Positions 39,801 through 45,387 of a DNA stretch of 64,000 nucleotides are shown here, one piece after another. The notes under the pieces are model-generated. The model saw only the letters and a list, made by a program, of their open reading frames with translations. It ran no database searches and was not told where the DNA came from. The first letter of the stretch is position 1, and each line of letters begins with the position of its first letter. The DNA comes from Aureispira anguillae (lineage in GTDB: Bacteria > Bacteroidota > Bacteroidia > Chitinophagales > Saprospiraceae): the NCBI RefSeq assembly GCF_026000115.1, contig NZ_AP026867.1, positions 7,293,001 through 7,357,000 of the forward strand, given 5' to 3'. Position numbers and translations under genes: made by a program.

Positions 39801-41037
39801 TACAGGTATTTGGTCGAGCAACTCAAGTGCTGTTATTGTCAATCCTACCTTAAATAATTCTAATATTGTTAATTTACCAATTGACACCATTGAATTTTAT
39901 TGGGCATTGAGCAATGGAAGTTGTACCGATTATTCTATCGATACGATGCTAATTATTGTAACACCAACCTTAGCAATAGATACCGCCAATGCAGGCCTAG
40001 ATATTAATATTTGTAATGCAGATACCGCCCATTTGATGGCTATTACACCATCTATAGCAACAGGGCGTTGGACACAGCCAGCGAGTCAATCTAGTCAGGG
40101 GGTAATTATTGCAGATGCAACGGCTGCGGCAACGGTAACAAGTGGATTGCAATTAGATTCTACATATACCTTTACATGGTCAGTTTCTAATGGACCTTGC
40201 CAAGATTATGATTCAGAAAGCATTATTGTAACAGTTAGTGCCTTGCCTACAGATGCTGCTTATGCAGGAGAAGACTTTGTGGTTTGTGGGATTGATACTG
40301 CTGTGGTTAATGCTACTCCTCCAAGCGTAGGAACTGGATTGTGGACGACAGCTTCTACAGCAACGATAGTAACCCCTCCTAATACAAGAACAGAAGTGCT
40401 TAATTTGGGCTTAGGAACCAATGCTTTTGTTTGGACTTTGTCTAATGGGGCTTGTCGAGATTACTCCATGGATACCATTGTGATAACGATGGATTCAGCA
40501 CCCATTGCCAATGCAGATAGTTTTGCTATTATTTATAATAGCGCAGGCAATACAGTTGATGTTATTCCAAATGATAACCTAAATAACAATTGGAATATAA
40601 CAATAACCGAATCGATAGAAAGTGGAACCTTAACCAATTTAGGGAATGGAGAATTTGATTTGATTTTGCAAGATGTATTGGTCGATCAACAATTTATTTA
40701 TCAGTTGTGTAACCCCAATTGTCCTGCGATTTATTGTGATACTGCTTTGGTTATTGTGGATGTACAAGGGGGAACCGATTGTAACTTCCCTAATATGATT
40801 ACTCCCAACAACGATGATGCAAATGAAACGTTTATTGTACCCTGTTTAGAAGGATTAGAAGGGACTAAGTTTGTGGTATTTAATCGTTGGGGAGATGTAA
40901 TTTATGAAAATGATAATTATAAAAACGATTGGGGAGGGACACATCATGGAAAACCAGTTCCTGATGCTACCTATTTTTACCTGATGGAGTTGTCTGATGG
41001 GCAAAAGTTCCAAGGGTTTGTTGAAGTTAGACGATAA
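24829..41037 (+). CDS. 5402-residue T9SS-secreted repeat adhesin (gliding-motility/CHU_C C-terminal type)
   Basis: Giant surface protein. Signal peptide at 1-26 (ends NIATLNAQ). Residues about 27-1155 are DUF11-like beta-sandwich repeats (motifs such as GEVIAYEVQLNVPEGNL). Residues about 1158-4256 hold 37 Ig-like modules of about 83 residues, each opening with a CEGD/CSGG-type Cys and closing with NGC, which implies one disulfide per module. The modules recur as an ordered triplet: an APNG..YQSGNW type, a YAWYSDA..NPTI type and a YxWTGPNGF type. Residues about 4260-5222 hold 11 further modules of about 88 residues in strict alternation (YAGxDxxLCN...GFWT and NAGLDxxxCG...GRWTQ). A cadherin-like segment precedes the type B sorting domain (FPNMITPNNDDANETF ... 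FNRWGDVIYEN). It is likely an adhesin or motility-track protein. PorP/SprF and PorE-like genes follow directly. Confidence 0.93.
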   Translation: MQTKIHSFVWALCCFLCWNIATLNAQTPTLTNATPLEGFAGEQVCFPVTFVNTGAIGYGPYVRLIIPPGFTFNSATFSGAAQTVQNLGTIGPGAGNNFVLDPIAQSNTSSTTNDTIFAPVGSGVILLEYPVGAMIQGGASLVSEVCITIDPAATVGVPVDICVQGMYKFGDSPTGTNGSIAGASVCESISPVLFQFEKRVNGLNNNSVFNVVPGGGTGLCHVHQYQLNVDIAASGTLNGPITITDILPSELSYLGNISLPTGCLATEPPIGGTGGTLTVTCSGNYAGSTANIDMQVTFDAAVIDTLNEAICDNATINNTASINASGSPVQNDTVAAHITHVNLEHTNNAGTPVLVGQTILYTIDFNITEYTAGLNAATITFVVPDGMVYNPASLTWGGAAVAPANVTVVAGPGTGSTVTVDIHAQQGANILPCASAALEYTADVNQTYNNGDPVLSRDGLTNTSSITYNLVEGATACTSSDDSPIDIIGISFQKTVNNNPPTGAGRNGQWWPGDVVQYRLELQVPSLDLDDVVITDFFPLPIHDVLSLASTFGTDVRFDPASCWTNPPLSYTRDAATNSLILDFGDLSDAVTGGCVDIVLLIDIPITTIPFANGLSHSNFMQVNSDNSTGDNVTNNLFTLIQVGAPDLELTKGIVSSDNPNASISPVVNPPNGNITNIDAGDQIFFDLTVANNGNAPGYDLQVRDVAPPELTNCALVAPNPVVDAGNNPMTFTGGFTGNTLTINLAAPTDSIAFVNAPSNNDLITISYVCDAITGLEGGTQMLNTAEVDWASERGGSKFSPVNDQATVQAANPTMNKVVDYILPNYSGTNTRASIGEVIAYEVQLNVPEGNLNNVTLVDQLDEGLAFVAVDSIVICNSSGNINITTSIGGGFANVQSAAAISNLGANPEQQDRVLTLDFGNLQNLDTDNIEDTIKVYYRTIVINHATNFNGEQVRNRARLEWDNPNSPGNRSSLTDRAAFVTIVEPQLEISKTFTPNEVLPGNNSFVTITVRNPVTSTAPAFDVSLTDLLPLGMTFVSGFSAGGTANITTAPVNGGGTITAHWDTINVGEVYSMTFEVQASSSITPCFTLTNCANITWESIAEVDEPNMPTAFSSNLGIKRSGNTGGLGGIANTYTQDSCADLDVVIDNTFDPFITANTPLCEGDRVVLSVQQYNGNIVRYNWTGPGVPAGFNNYELVLDPVTVSDTGTYFVYVELDGCITDTSNFFVLELRPKPATPVIIPGDTTLCEGTSLQFSTTTVANSYTWTGPNGFSANSSTTQLISPITFADAGMYTLYTTNNQGCNSDPVSTNLMVRSRPTAPSFANNTPICSGDNMILTANSSAASYQWIAPNGQDTFTTSNVLSISATNPFYIAGNWTLAIMDANGCISLPSTAANVSINATPVSPSTANSGPICEGENVTLTVNSVVGATYAWYTDAALTNLVAATQHPVISGLTATNSPDTFYVQINSNGCLSATGFTVVQINPNPTPVNPSYNPLCFGDTIFLFANATATSYNWVGPNGFVSMDQNPAIANSSALNAGSYTLNITDSNGCSGSGIVQVAVEDRPITPSITTNSPLCEGGAITLTVAPYTGTTVQYAWTTPTGLVSTGVPSLIVNNATATDSGQYSVVVTVDGCVSLADSINIIVNSNPAAPNVPANSTICEGESLSLTTTTIANRYTWTGPNGFSATIPNPPAINPVSSLDAGIYSLIVQDFNGCSSPPANTVVAVDTAPSSPALTTNSPICIGDNLVLTTGTTAASYRWTAPNGADTTTTTATITIPSTSSLYQSGNWSLVVINGNGCLSAGSLPVGVAINSIPTTTLASNNGPVCSGGTAELTAGLQSGASYAWYTDAGGQNQFSSFRTPTVTNLTNDSTFYLVVTVNGCSGSLDSTLVSVHPIPSAPNVPANFAVCEGDGISLTTTTVASAYQWTGPNGFSSTQQHPTVISNASALNSGSYTLSIIDFNGCSSPSANTVVAVDTAPTSPALTTNSPICIGDNLVLTTGTTAASYRWTAPNGADTTTTTATITIPSTSSLYQSGNWNLAVINGNGCLSAGSLPVGVAINSIPTTTLASNNGPVCSGGTAELTAGLQSGASYAWYTDAGGQNQFSSLRTPTVINLTNDSTFYLVVTVNGCSGSLDSTLVSVHPIPSAPNVPANFAVCEGDGISLTTTTVASAYQWTGSNGFSSTQQHPTVISNASALNSGSYTLSIIDFNGCSSPSANTVVAVDTAPTSPALTTNSPICIGDNLVLTTGTTAASYRWTAPNGADTTTTTATITIPPTSSLYQSGNWNLAVINGNGCVSAPSLSVHVMINNGQTTAAFNNGPVCLGNTVLLTTTTISGALYEWYSDAALTNLISTQQNPTISNITTDSTFYLVVTVNGCVATAVSTTVLLHAIPMTPSLPANFTVCEGEVIALTTGTTASNYNWTGPNGFTSNLQQPPVIDPATVANAGLYTLSIIDANGCQSRDTTVDVTVNTAPIAPVLTNNSALCYGDTLILSTTASADTFRWVSPNGIDTITTIGSLTIYPTNVTYYQSGNWTLTTKVGNNCPSQQSGNSSVVINATTTAPIASNNGPVCIGGDVILSTPSAPGAFYQWYTDAALTNLMATTPSFTATNITQDSTFYLVVTVNGCTSLAAATTVAVIGQPAGAAVPADFAVCEGESIVLTTSTIADSYAWTGPNGFNSTLQNPPVISSATLNDSGAYHLVVVYANGCVSMDTMVRVTVNGNPPVPNINSNSPLCFGDTLALYSSAHCGQSQWIGPNGNSATTLGTPGGGNVLWTIGSATSIPATNANYLSGDWSMICIDTLTGCRAESNPIPVIIHANPDTPQVFNPGPVCMGGMAQLNTAFLTGASYAWYSDVGLTNLVATTQNPTIANITSDTTWYLVVTVNGCSSVAGSTTVTVRAIPSTPSIPADFAVCEGAAITLSTSTSSASYHWTGPNGFTSNLQNPVVITNATLADAGTYTLFTIDGNGCQSADTTVDVTVDNLPTTPILSSNSSICEGDTLVLRTTAIAANYSWMAPDGSTRTTPTANLNILPTDSLYQSGNWSLMLSNGAGCNSMASAMEQVVINSRPTQPALFNTGPVCMGGMAQLNTAFLTGASYAWYSDAGLTNLVATTQNPTIVNITSDTTWYLVVTVNGCSSVAGSTTVTVRAIPSTPSIPADFAVCEGAAITLSTSTSSASYHWTGPNGFTSNLQNPVVITNATLADAGTYTLFTIDGNGCQSADTTVTITVNATPPVPVIMTNSPICFGDTLNLSSSANCGQVQWIGPNGNSAATLGTPGGGNVLWTLGNSTQIPSTNANYLPGNWQMICIDTLTGCRSESNTTNVTIHPIPVVEALNNGSICVGEDGGLSATFITGGTYQWYSDAALTNLVATSRTPIISNMVTTTTYYVIATVNGCESLVDSTTIVVNPRPITPVPTYTPLCQLDTLFLQSNAIGSIAAYSWTGPNGFTSNLANPVIPNIASSNAGSYVLTVRDSMGCQAVGTVEVTIYPKPQTPTITHNAPFCEGTANLTLSTSSYFGTSVQYIWTLPNGGIDTTLVPMLTLPNATTNDTGQYRLEVLVDGCKSLSGATIIQIYAIPATPAVPADFAVCEGDAIVLNTITTATGYFWTGPNGFQSNLQNPTVLSATTADSGRYQLSITNVWGCQSLDSAVQVTVNNNPPIATITSNSPLCFGDTLRLSSSANCGQAQWIGPNGNSAGTLGAPGGGNVLWTLGSSTQISATNPNYLSGNWYMICIDTLTGCRSRSNAITVDIAPIPMTPAVFNNSPICIGEQVQLSTATIAGASYAWYSDSLLTNLIATTQNPTISNITTDSTFYLVTTINGCASLAGATTVQVFARPATPSVPADFAVCEGDNIVLTTGTIAASYDWTGPNGFQSNLQNPAVVNATRIDSGTYTLSIIDANGCQSADTTVHITVNANPLQPVLSSNASICEGDTLALTTTATATNYRWIAPNGADTVTSVARLELLASSPFYQAGNWKLVVTNANGCESMLSNVTLVTIHAIPAAQAVFNDGPICAGTSVNLFTSFIAGATYEWYADSLLTTLVATTQNPTINNITTDSTFYLVITVNGCVSTAGSTRVNLHPQPTTPNVPANITVCEGDAIVLTTTTNASTYVWTGPNGFNSNQQSPTAIATATVLDSGLYHLYVINANGCRSEDTTVQVLVNPRPARPLIIANNSPICEGSDLILSANAGAVGLSYEWFNAMNVSVGTGQTLTITGATVANTGDYYVVTSLNGCLSMASNPTSVVVDPIPTAIAYAGSDINLCNEFTTSLDATIPTAATGFWTTSSGATIANPSLANSAIYNLPTGISTFYWTLSNGACIDFSVDSIVVDVTPASTDIANAGLDQNLCGQTLATLAATTPVLGTGRWTQDATQAGQGVLITNPTNPTTTVTGLQQGNSYNFIWTLSNGNCIDYSTDIVQVTIDVAPPDHAYAGTDILLCNQNTANLSAFGSQYGTGYWTTSSSATIIDPTLANTVVTNLPQDTSILVWMLSNGTCQNYSADTVLLVVSTTTDTADAGLNQVICSVNAVNLAAIAPSSGIGTWSQTATQAAQGVVIVNPTNPNTQVVGLGAGTTYAFTWTLSNGTCQDYSSDITTIAVNATPPDNAFAGNDINLCGVTTTTNLAASVPTIATGFWTTTSTATISNPTQPHSTVSGLAMGTNVFIWTLSSGSCTDYDNDTLLITVTAPSSDVANAGLDSAYCGQSIIALNATAPSVGGGYWSQTPSQASLGAVIDNPTDTATTVSNLTAGITYRFIWTLTNGGCVDYSSDEVLITIDVLPSNVAYAGEDTVLCGGNAVQLDGLAPPLGSGFWTSFDSTTIVTPIDHNSLVVNINEDTTTYYWTLSNGACIDYSMDSVTVIISPVSSDLAFAGYDEVLCGVDSIILAGGTPTTSTGLWTQSAGQASQGIVITDPTNPNSSVTGIQVGQVYTFTWTLSTLGCADFSTDDVVYTIHALPAEVAYAGPDIILCNGNAVNMDATQPIFSTGIWSSNSSAVIVNPTLNNSNIVNLPIDTIEFYWALSNGSCTDYSIDTMLIIVTPTLAIDTANAGLDINICNADTAHLMAITPSIATGRWTQPASQSSQGVIIADATAAATVTSGLQLDSTYTFTWSVSNGPCQDYDSESIIVTVSALPTDAAYAGEDFVVCGIDTAVVNATPPSVGTGLWTTASTATIVTPPNTRTEVLNLGLGTNAFVWTLSNGACRDYSMDTIVITMDSAPIANADSFAIIYNSAGNTVDVIPNDNLNNNWNITITESIESGTLTNLGNGEFDLILQDVLVDQQFIYQLCNPNCPAIYCDTALVIVDVQGGTDCNFPNMITPNNDDANETFIVPCLEGLEGTKFVVFNRWGDVIYENDNYKNDWGGTHHGKPVPDATYFYLMELSDGQKFQGFVEVRR
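29974..30720 (+). repeat. 747-bp tandem repeat inside the adhesin, unit 1
   Basis: Encodes residues 1716-1964 (249 residues, three Ig-like modules). It is nearly identical at DNA level to the following unit, differing at scattered single bases. Confidence 0.9.
30721..31467 (+). repeat. 747-bp tandem repeat inside the adhesin, unit 2
   Basis: Same unit as 29974-30720, beginning at AATGGCTGTAGTTCACC. The silent-site identity points to recent duplication or gene conversion. Confidence 0.9.
31468..31737 (+). repeat. partial third unit of the 747-bp repeat
   Basis: Continues the repeat for about 270 bp (one module) and then diverges after GGCTGTGTGTCTGCG. Confidence 0.85.
33334..33773 (+). repeat. 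second adhesin repeat pair, left unit
   Basis: About 440 bp, starting CCCGTATGTATGGGAGG, recurs nearly unchanged at 34081. The offset is again exactly 747 bp, equal to the three-module super-repeat, with a more diverged module between the copies. Confidence 0.85.
34081..34520 (+). repeat. second adhesin repeat pair, right unit
   Basis: Copy of 33334-33773, covering one YAWYSDA-type and one WTGPNGF-type module. Confidence 0.85.
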
Positions 41038-41040
41038 AAA

Positions 41041-41064
41041 AGCAGGCAGCTTTAGCTGCCTGCT
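41041..41064 (+). terminator. hairpin between adhesin and porP, possible attenuator
   Basis: AGCAGGCAGC (41041-41050) / GCTGCCTGCT (41055-41064) with a 4-nt loop is a GC-rich perfect stem three bases after the adhesin stop codon. The following sequence (CTTGTTCAAAAT) lacks a T-run, so partial termination or 3'-end protection is more likely than full stop. Confidence 0.6.
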
Positions 41065-41089
41065 CTTGTTCAAAATAAAAAGAAAAATC

Positions 41090-42019
41090 ATGCTTAGATT
41101 GATTTTAGTAATTGCTTTCGTTTGGGCTGGAACAACTGCGATATGGGCACAACAAGATGCTCAATACACTCAATTTATGTTCAATAAGCTCTATTTTAAT
41201 CCAGCTTATGCTGGAAGCAAAAAAGGTTTGTGTATTGCTGCTATTTATCGCAATCAGTGGATAGGAATTGATGGTGCGCCACAAACTGCTACTTTAAATA
41301 TTCATGCTCCTGTTTGGAAAAGGCGAATGGGCTTAGGGCTCTCGGTTTCTAACGATCGAATAGGATTAACAGATCGCTGGAATTTTGACTTGAGTTACGC
41401 CTATCGTATACGATTTAAAGATGAATCGTTTTTGAGCATTGGTTTGCGAGGAAATATTTCTTACCTAACCATTCGTTGGGACAATGCTAAGTTAACACAA
41501 GTGGTTGACCAATCTGTTCCTGCTGCTGTTTCTAGCAAGGTGCTGCCCAATTTTGGAGCAGGGTTGTATTATCAAGCAAGGAACTGGTATGTTGGCTTTT
41601 CAATGCCTCGATTGTTTAGAAATAGGATTGATTTTAATAATAATGCCAATTCGTCTATTGAGCCAGAGTTACACCAACATTATTTTTTGATGGGAGGCGC
41701 TTCGTTTAAAATTGCCAAAAATGTTCGAATTCAACCCAATGTAATGCTCAAATATGTTCCTGAGACCCCTTTTGATGCAGACATTAATTTGAGTTTTGTC
41801 TTTTTTGAAAAAGTATTAGTAGGAGTAACCTATCGAGTAGGAGATTCTATAGATGGTTTAATCCAGTGGAAAATTGTTCCTCAATTTACCGTTTCTGCTG
41901 CCTATGATTTTACATTAACTCCATTACAGCAATACAATGCTGGGAGTATTGAGGTGATGTTAGAGTATTGTTTTTGTTGCCTCAAAGGGAAGCGTTTGCA
42001 CAATCCTCGTTTCTTCTAA
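41090..42019 (+). CDS. type IX secretion system outer-membrane protein, PorP/SprF family
   Basis: Family signature in the mature N-terminus: signal peptide MLRLILVIAFVWAGTTAIWAQ, then QDAQYTQFMFNKLYFNPAYAGSKKG and YRNQWIGIDGAPQTATLN. The rest alternates amphipathic beta strands of an outer-membrane barrel and has the length of the family (309). SprF-type proteins are needed for export or surface attachment of partner proteins that carry a CHU_C-type sorting domain, and here the partner is the adhesin upstream. The frame opens at 40997 inside the adhesin, but the ATG at 41090 starts the signal peptide and is preferred. It lies 52 bp after the adhesin stop, probably in the same operon. Confidence 0.93.
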   Translation: MLRLILVIAFVWAGTTAIWAQQDAQYTQFMFNKLYFNPAYAGSKKGLCIAAIYRNQWIGIDGAPQTATLNIHAPVWKRRMGLGLSVSNDRIGLTDRWNFDLSYAYRIRFKDESFLSIGLRGNISYLTIRWDNAKLTQVVDQSVPAAVSSKVLPNFGAGLYYQARNWYVGFSMPRLFRNRIDFNNNANSSIEPELHQHYFLMGGASFKIAKNVRIQPNVMLKYVPETPFDADINLSFVFFEKVLVGVTYRVGDSIDGLIQWKIVPQFTVSAAYDFTLTPLQQYNAGSIEVMLEYCFCCLKGKRLHNPRFF

Positions 42020-42038
42020 ATTTATTGAAAAAAATGGA

Positions 42039-42225
42039 GTACAGGACTTAAATAAAGTAACGGTTTAGTCTAGCTATTTTTTAAGATCTTAGATCGTTGC
42101 ACATTTAGCTAAAGAACCCGATACTAGCTTAGTAGAGGCTAATGGCTAAAAGCGAGTGGGGGGAGCATCTAAGCTCTAACTTAGATTAAGTTGGGCTTTA
42201 AAACAGCCCTTATTTTGTCCTGTAT
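42039..42225. repeat. family II TIR element, copy 2
   Basis: Ends GTACAGGAC (42039-42047) and TTGTCCTGTA (42215-42224), with an 8-bp perfect inverted core TACAGGAC. The interior is a shorter relative of the element at 24485-24800. It lies 19 bp after the porP stop, and its right end is about 19 bp before the next start codon. Confidence 0.65.
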
Positions 42226-42244
42226 TAAAGAAAAAAGAAAAATC

Positions 42245-44908
42245 ATGAAATATATTGTACTTATTTTTTCCTTGGTTTATTGTTGGCAATCTGTCTTGGG
42301 ACAAAAGGGCAATACAGGAAAAGCAGAACGTTATTATAATGAGCTGGGCTATGCTCAATACATTAAACTCAAGGGAGGGGGCGACTGGTCCAAATACGAT
42401 CGAGCAACCCTCACTAAATTAGGAACGAGCTATCGAAAAGTAGGAGATTTTAAGAATGCTGAAAAGGTGTATCGTAGTTTGATTGAACAAGAAGATGATA
42501 CGCCCCTGAACCATCTTTATTATGCCCAAGCGCTGCAAGCTAATGGATATTATTTTAAAGCAGGAGAAGCCTATAAAATCTGCCATGAACGGATGAAAGC
42601 CAATAAGGAAACGGCTGCTGCTCAACGAGCATTAGCGGGGTATCAAGCCTGTAACCAAATTTCAGTATTTAAGGCAAAGGGAAAGGTGAGTATTCGAAAT
42701 GTAAAAGAATTGAATACGCCAAACTTGGATTTTAGCCCTATGTACTATAAGGATGGTTTGGTCTTTGTCTCTACCAGAAAGATGGCGAGTTTGGAAAAAG
42801 TAGACCAGTGGTTGAATGAAAATTGTATGGATTTGTATTATGCGCCTTTGGTTGGAGAACAATTTGAAACCCCTAAATCTTTTTCCGATCAGCTCAATAC
42901 ACGATTGCACGAAGGACCTGTTTCTTTTTCAGACGATGCACAAAAAGTGTTTTTTACTAGAAATAATTACCAAAATGGTAAACGAGGAAAAAGTAAGGAT
43001 CGAATCACCAAGCTAAAAATCTATTCTGCAAAATTAAAAAAAGGTCTGTGGAAAGAAGTTACAGAATTGCCTTTTAACGATGATGATATTGATGTTTGTC
43101 ACCCTGCCTTGTCGGCGGATGAGCGAGTAATGGTTTTTGCCAGCAGCGAAGGTGAAAATAGCCAAGGTGGTATGGATCTATACGCTAGTTATTGGGTAGG
43201 TAATAATTGGACTACTCCTGTCAATTTAGGACCTAAGATCAACACAGCAGGCGATGAAGTTTTTCCTTATATTCATCCTGATGGAATGCTGTATTTTTCT
43301 TCTACAGGGCATGGCGGTTTAGGCGGCTTAGATTTATTTATGGCCATGTCTACGGGAGATGATGAAAAAAAGACTTGGGTTTTTCCGTTAAATCTTGGAA
43401 TGCCTTTTAACTCCAAACACGATGACTTTGGCTTTATTTTAAACAAGGAAGGATCAGAAGGCTATTTAACAAGCAACCGATTAGGTGGGCAAGGAAAAGA
43501 CGATATTTATCATTTTGAATTGGAGAAGGGGGGAGCAAGTGCCGTTAAACCCAAACCTTTAATGCCTCTTGAAATCTGTGTTTATGATAAGGCTGATCAT
43601 GCTAGAATAGAAGGCGCTACGGTTAGTATTAGAAAGGCAAACGCAGCTAATTTATCCAAGGAAGCACGAGAAAGAATAGGAATTACAGATGGGAAGAACA
43701 TTATTTTGAGCTTAACCCCTGTTCGAGAGGGAGCCAATGAATATACGATACAGCTTAATTCTCCCAACACTGAATCGTTAGGAATACTTCAGGAACCAGA
43801 ACAAATTTATACCACCAATGACGAAGGGACTTTTCTGTATAGCTTATATGCTAGCGAAGAGTATGTTTTTGAGGTTAAAAAAGATGGATATATTGTTGTT
43901 CAAGAATATTTTCTAATGCCTCCCGATGGAGAATTAGAAGAATTTTGTATTGGTATTCTTAAGCGGTCGGATGCGATTGCTAATTCATTAAAAGGGAACA
44001 ATTGGACGACTCCCAAAACAGACGATAGTGCGAATGGTACTGCTGGAAATCTTCCTAGTGCTACAACAGATAAGAACAACAACAGTCCTACTTATAATTT
44101 AGATCCAAGTTTGTTAGTAGGACCTGATGGAAAACCGCTGCCTGCCAATCAACCTTATGTAGCTGGTGTGGTACTGAATAAGGAATATAACCGCCCATTA
44201 CTTAGAACTAAAGTTACTTTATTAGATCGTTGTACAGGGGAAGAATCCGTTGTATTGGTAAACAAGACTGGTACTTTTGCTTTTCCTTTGGAATGTGGTT
44301 GTGATTATGTACTTAAAGCACGAAAAGATAATTTTATAGGGGATAACAAAGTTTTATCTTTGGTGAAGGTGGAGGATTGTAAGCCCATTACAACAGAATT
44401 GCTAATGACCCCAGGTTTTGACAAATTGGGAGCTCCTATTGTTATTGCGGGGCAGACGATTACAGAAAGCTTAAAAGAGGGAGATATTATCCAAATGCGG
44501 GATATTTTTTATGATTTTGATAAATATGATATTCGAGACGATGCTTCTCCTGATTTGGATCGTTTGGCTGGCTTGATGCAACAATTTAAGAGTATGAAAA
44601 TTGAATTGTCTTCGCATACAGACAGTAGGGGAACCAAGGAATATAATGAAGCATTATCTTCCAGTCGAGCAAAATCTGCTAAAGAATACTTAGTTCGTAA
44701 AGGAATTGAGGAGGATCGCATTAAGACGATTGGATATGGGGAAAAACGTCCTCAAAATAATTGTAAGGATGGAGTGGATTGTAGTGAATTTGAACACCAA
44801 CGCAATCGCCGAACAGAGGTACTGATTACAGATTTTGATCAGGCAGAATACATCAAAGTTTATTATGAGGATAATAAGCCAGTAAAAGTAGATCCTAAGC
44901 GAAATTAG
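42245..44908 (+). CDS. PorE-like envelope protein: TPR, WD40/PD40 propeller, CRD, OmpA
   Basis: The domain order matches PorE of the type IX secretion system. Signal peptide MKYIVLIFSLVYCWQSVLGQ; TPR repeats (about 20-145); beta-propeller blades (about 150-430; ALSADERVMVFASSEG, GDEVFPYIHPDGMLYFSS). One or two carboxypeptidase-regulatory-like segments follow (about 440-725). The C-terminal OmpA domain (about 755-870) has IFYDFDKYDIRDDA, SSHTDSRGTKEYNEALSSSRA and RNRRTEVLI, so it should bind peptidoglycan. It likely tethers the PorP/SprF-adhesin export machinery to the cell wall. The start at 42245 (second Met of the frame) gives the signal peptide; 42191 is rejected. Cotranscription with porP is possible but a family II element intervenes. 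Confidence 0.9.
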   Translation: MKYIVLIFSLVYCWQSVLGQKGNTGKAERYYNELGYAQYIKLKGGGDWSKYDRATLTKLGTSYRKVGDFKNAEKVYRSLIEQEDDTPLNHLYYAQALQANGYYFKAGEAYKICHERMKANKETAAAQRALAGYQACNQISVFKAKGKVSIRNVKELNTPNLDFSPMYYKDGLVFVSTRKMASLEKVDQWLNENCMDLYYAPLVGEQFETPKSFSDQLNTRLHEGPVSFSDDAQKVFFTRNNYQNGKRGKSKDRITKLKIYSAKLKKGLWKEVTELPFNDDDIDVCHPALSADERVMVFASSEGENSQGGMDLYASYWVGNNWTTPVNLGPKINTAGDEVFPYIHPDGMLYFSSTGHGGLGGLDLFMAMSTGDDEKKTWVFPLNLGMPFNSKHDDFGFILNKEGSEGYLTSNRLGGQGKDDIYHFELEKGGASAVKPKPLMPLEICVYDKADHARIEGATVSIRKANAANLSKEARERIGITDGKNIILSLTPVREGANEYTIQLNSPNTESLGILQEPEQIYTTNDEGTFLYSLYASEEYVFEVKKDGYIVVQEYFLMPPDGELEEFCIGILKRSDAIANSLKGNNWTTPKTDDSANGTAGNLPSATTDKNNNSPTYNLDPSLLVGPDGKPLPANQPYVAGVVLNKEYNRPLLRTKVTLLDRCTGEESVVLVNKTGTFAFPLECGCDYVLKARKDNFIGDNKVLSLVKVEDCKPITTELLMTPGFDKLGAPIVIAGQTITESLKEGDIIQMRDIFYDFDKYDIRDDASPDLDRLAGLMQQFKSMKIELSSHTDSRGTKEYNEALSSSRAKSAKEYLVRKGIEEDRIKTIGYGEKRPQNNCKDGVDCSEFEHQRNRRTEVLITDFDQAEYIKVYYEDNKPVKVDPKRN

Positions 44909-45006
44909 TAAGTGTATATAATTGTTGTAGTTGAATGTTGTTAAAGAATTGAATTTTAGTTTTTTATATAAAATAAATTATTACTTTTAAGGTGATTATA
45001 AAGAGT

Positions 45007-45364
45007 AATACTCCGTTAATTAGCTAGTGCGCTAGCGCTTATGAGCTCCCTGAGGTCGGTTCGTTACACTCGTGAGATAGTTTTTTGCTTTATAGCTTTA
45101 GCTACAAGCATGCCCAGTTAGTACGCTAACGGGCTTTACCTTTACCTGCGGTGCTAGGTTAGCTAGTGCGTTAGTGCTTATGAGCTCCCTGAGGTCGGTT
45201 CGTTATCACTCGTGAGCTCACAGGGCTCGGTTCGCTTTGCTCATGTATTCGATTGATTATTACATGAGCTAGTAAAGCTAGGTTATCAAATAACTAACAT
45301 TTAGAGTAGTTGGGTTGTATCGTTTTTGATAATTAATTGAATACGATTTTTTAACGGAGCAATG
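45007..45364. repeat. family I intergenic TIR element, copy 4 (largest)
   Basis: Left end AATACTCCGTTAATTAG, right end AACGGAGCAAT. The T/A change in CCGTT is matched by AACGG, so the arms keep pairing. The interior carries two copies of the GAGCTCCCTGAGGTCGGTTC block also seen in copy 1, and ACAAGCATGCCCAGTT, related to copy 5. The right end is 23 bp before the toxin-like gene. The rest of the 44909-45387 spacer is AT-rich and featureless. Confidence 0.75.
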
Positions 45365-45387
45365 AAAGAGATAACCCCATTATAATT

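Noticed and set aside
28303-40500. CRISPR-like or simple tandem DNA array
   Set aside because: The periodicity is protein-coding (83, 249 and about 88 residues) in one uninterrupted frame, with no short constant repeat and unique spacers.
40997-42244. Longer porP and porE-like frames starting at 40997 and 42191
   Set aside because: The extra residues come before clear signal peptides, and the first would overlap the adhesin C-terminus and a hairpin.
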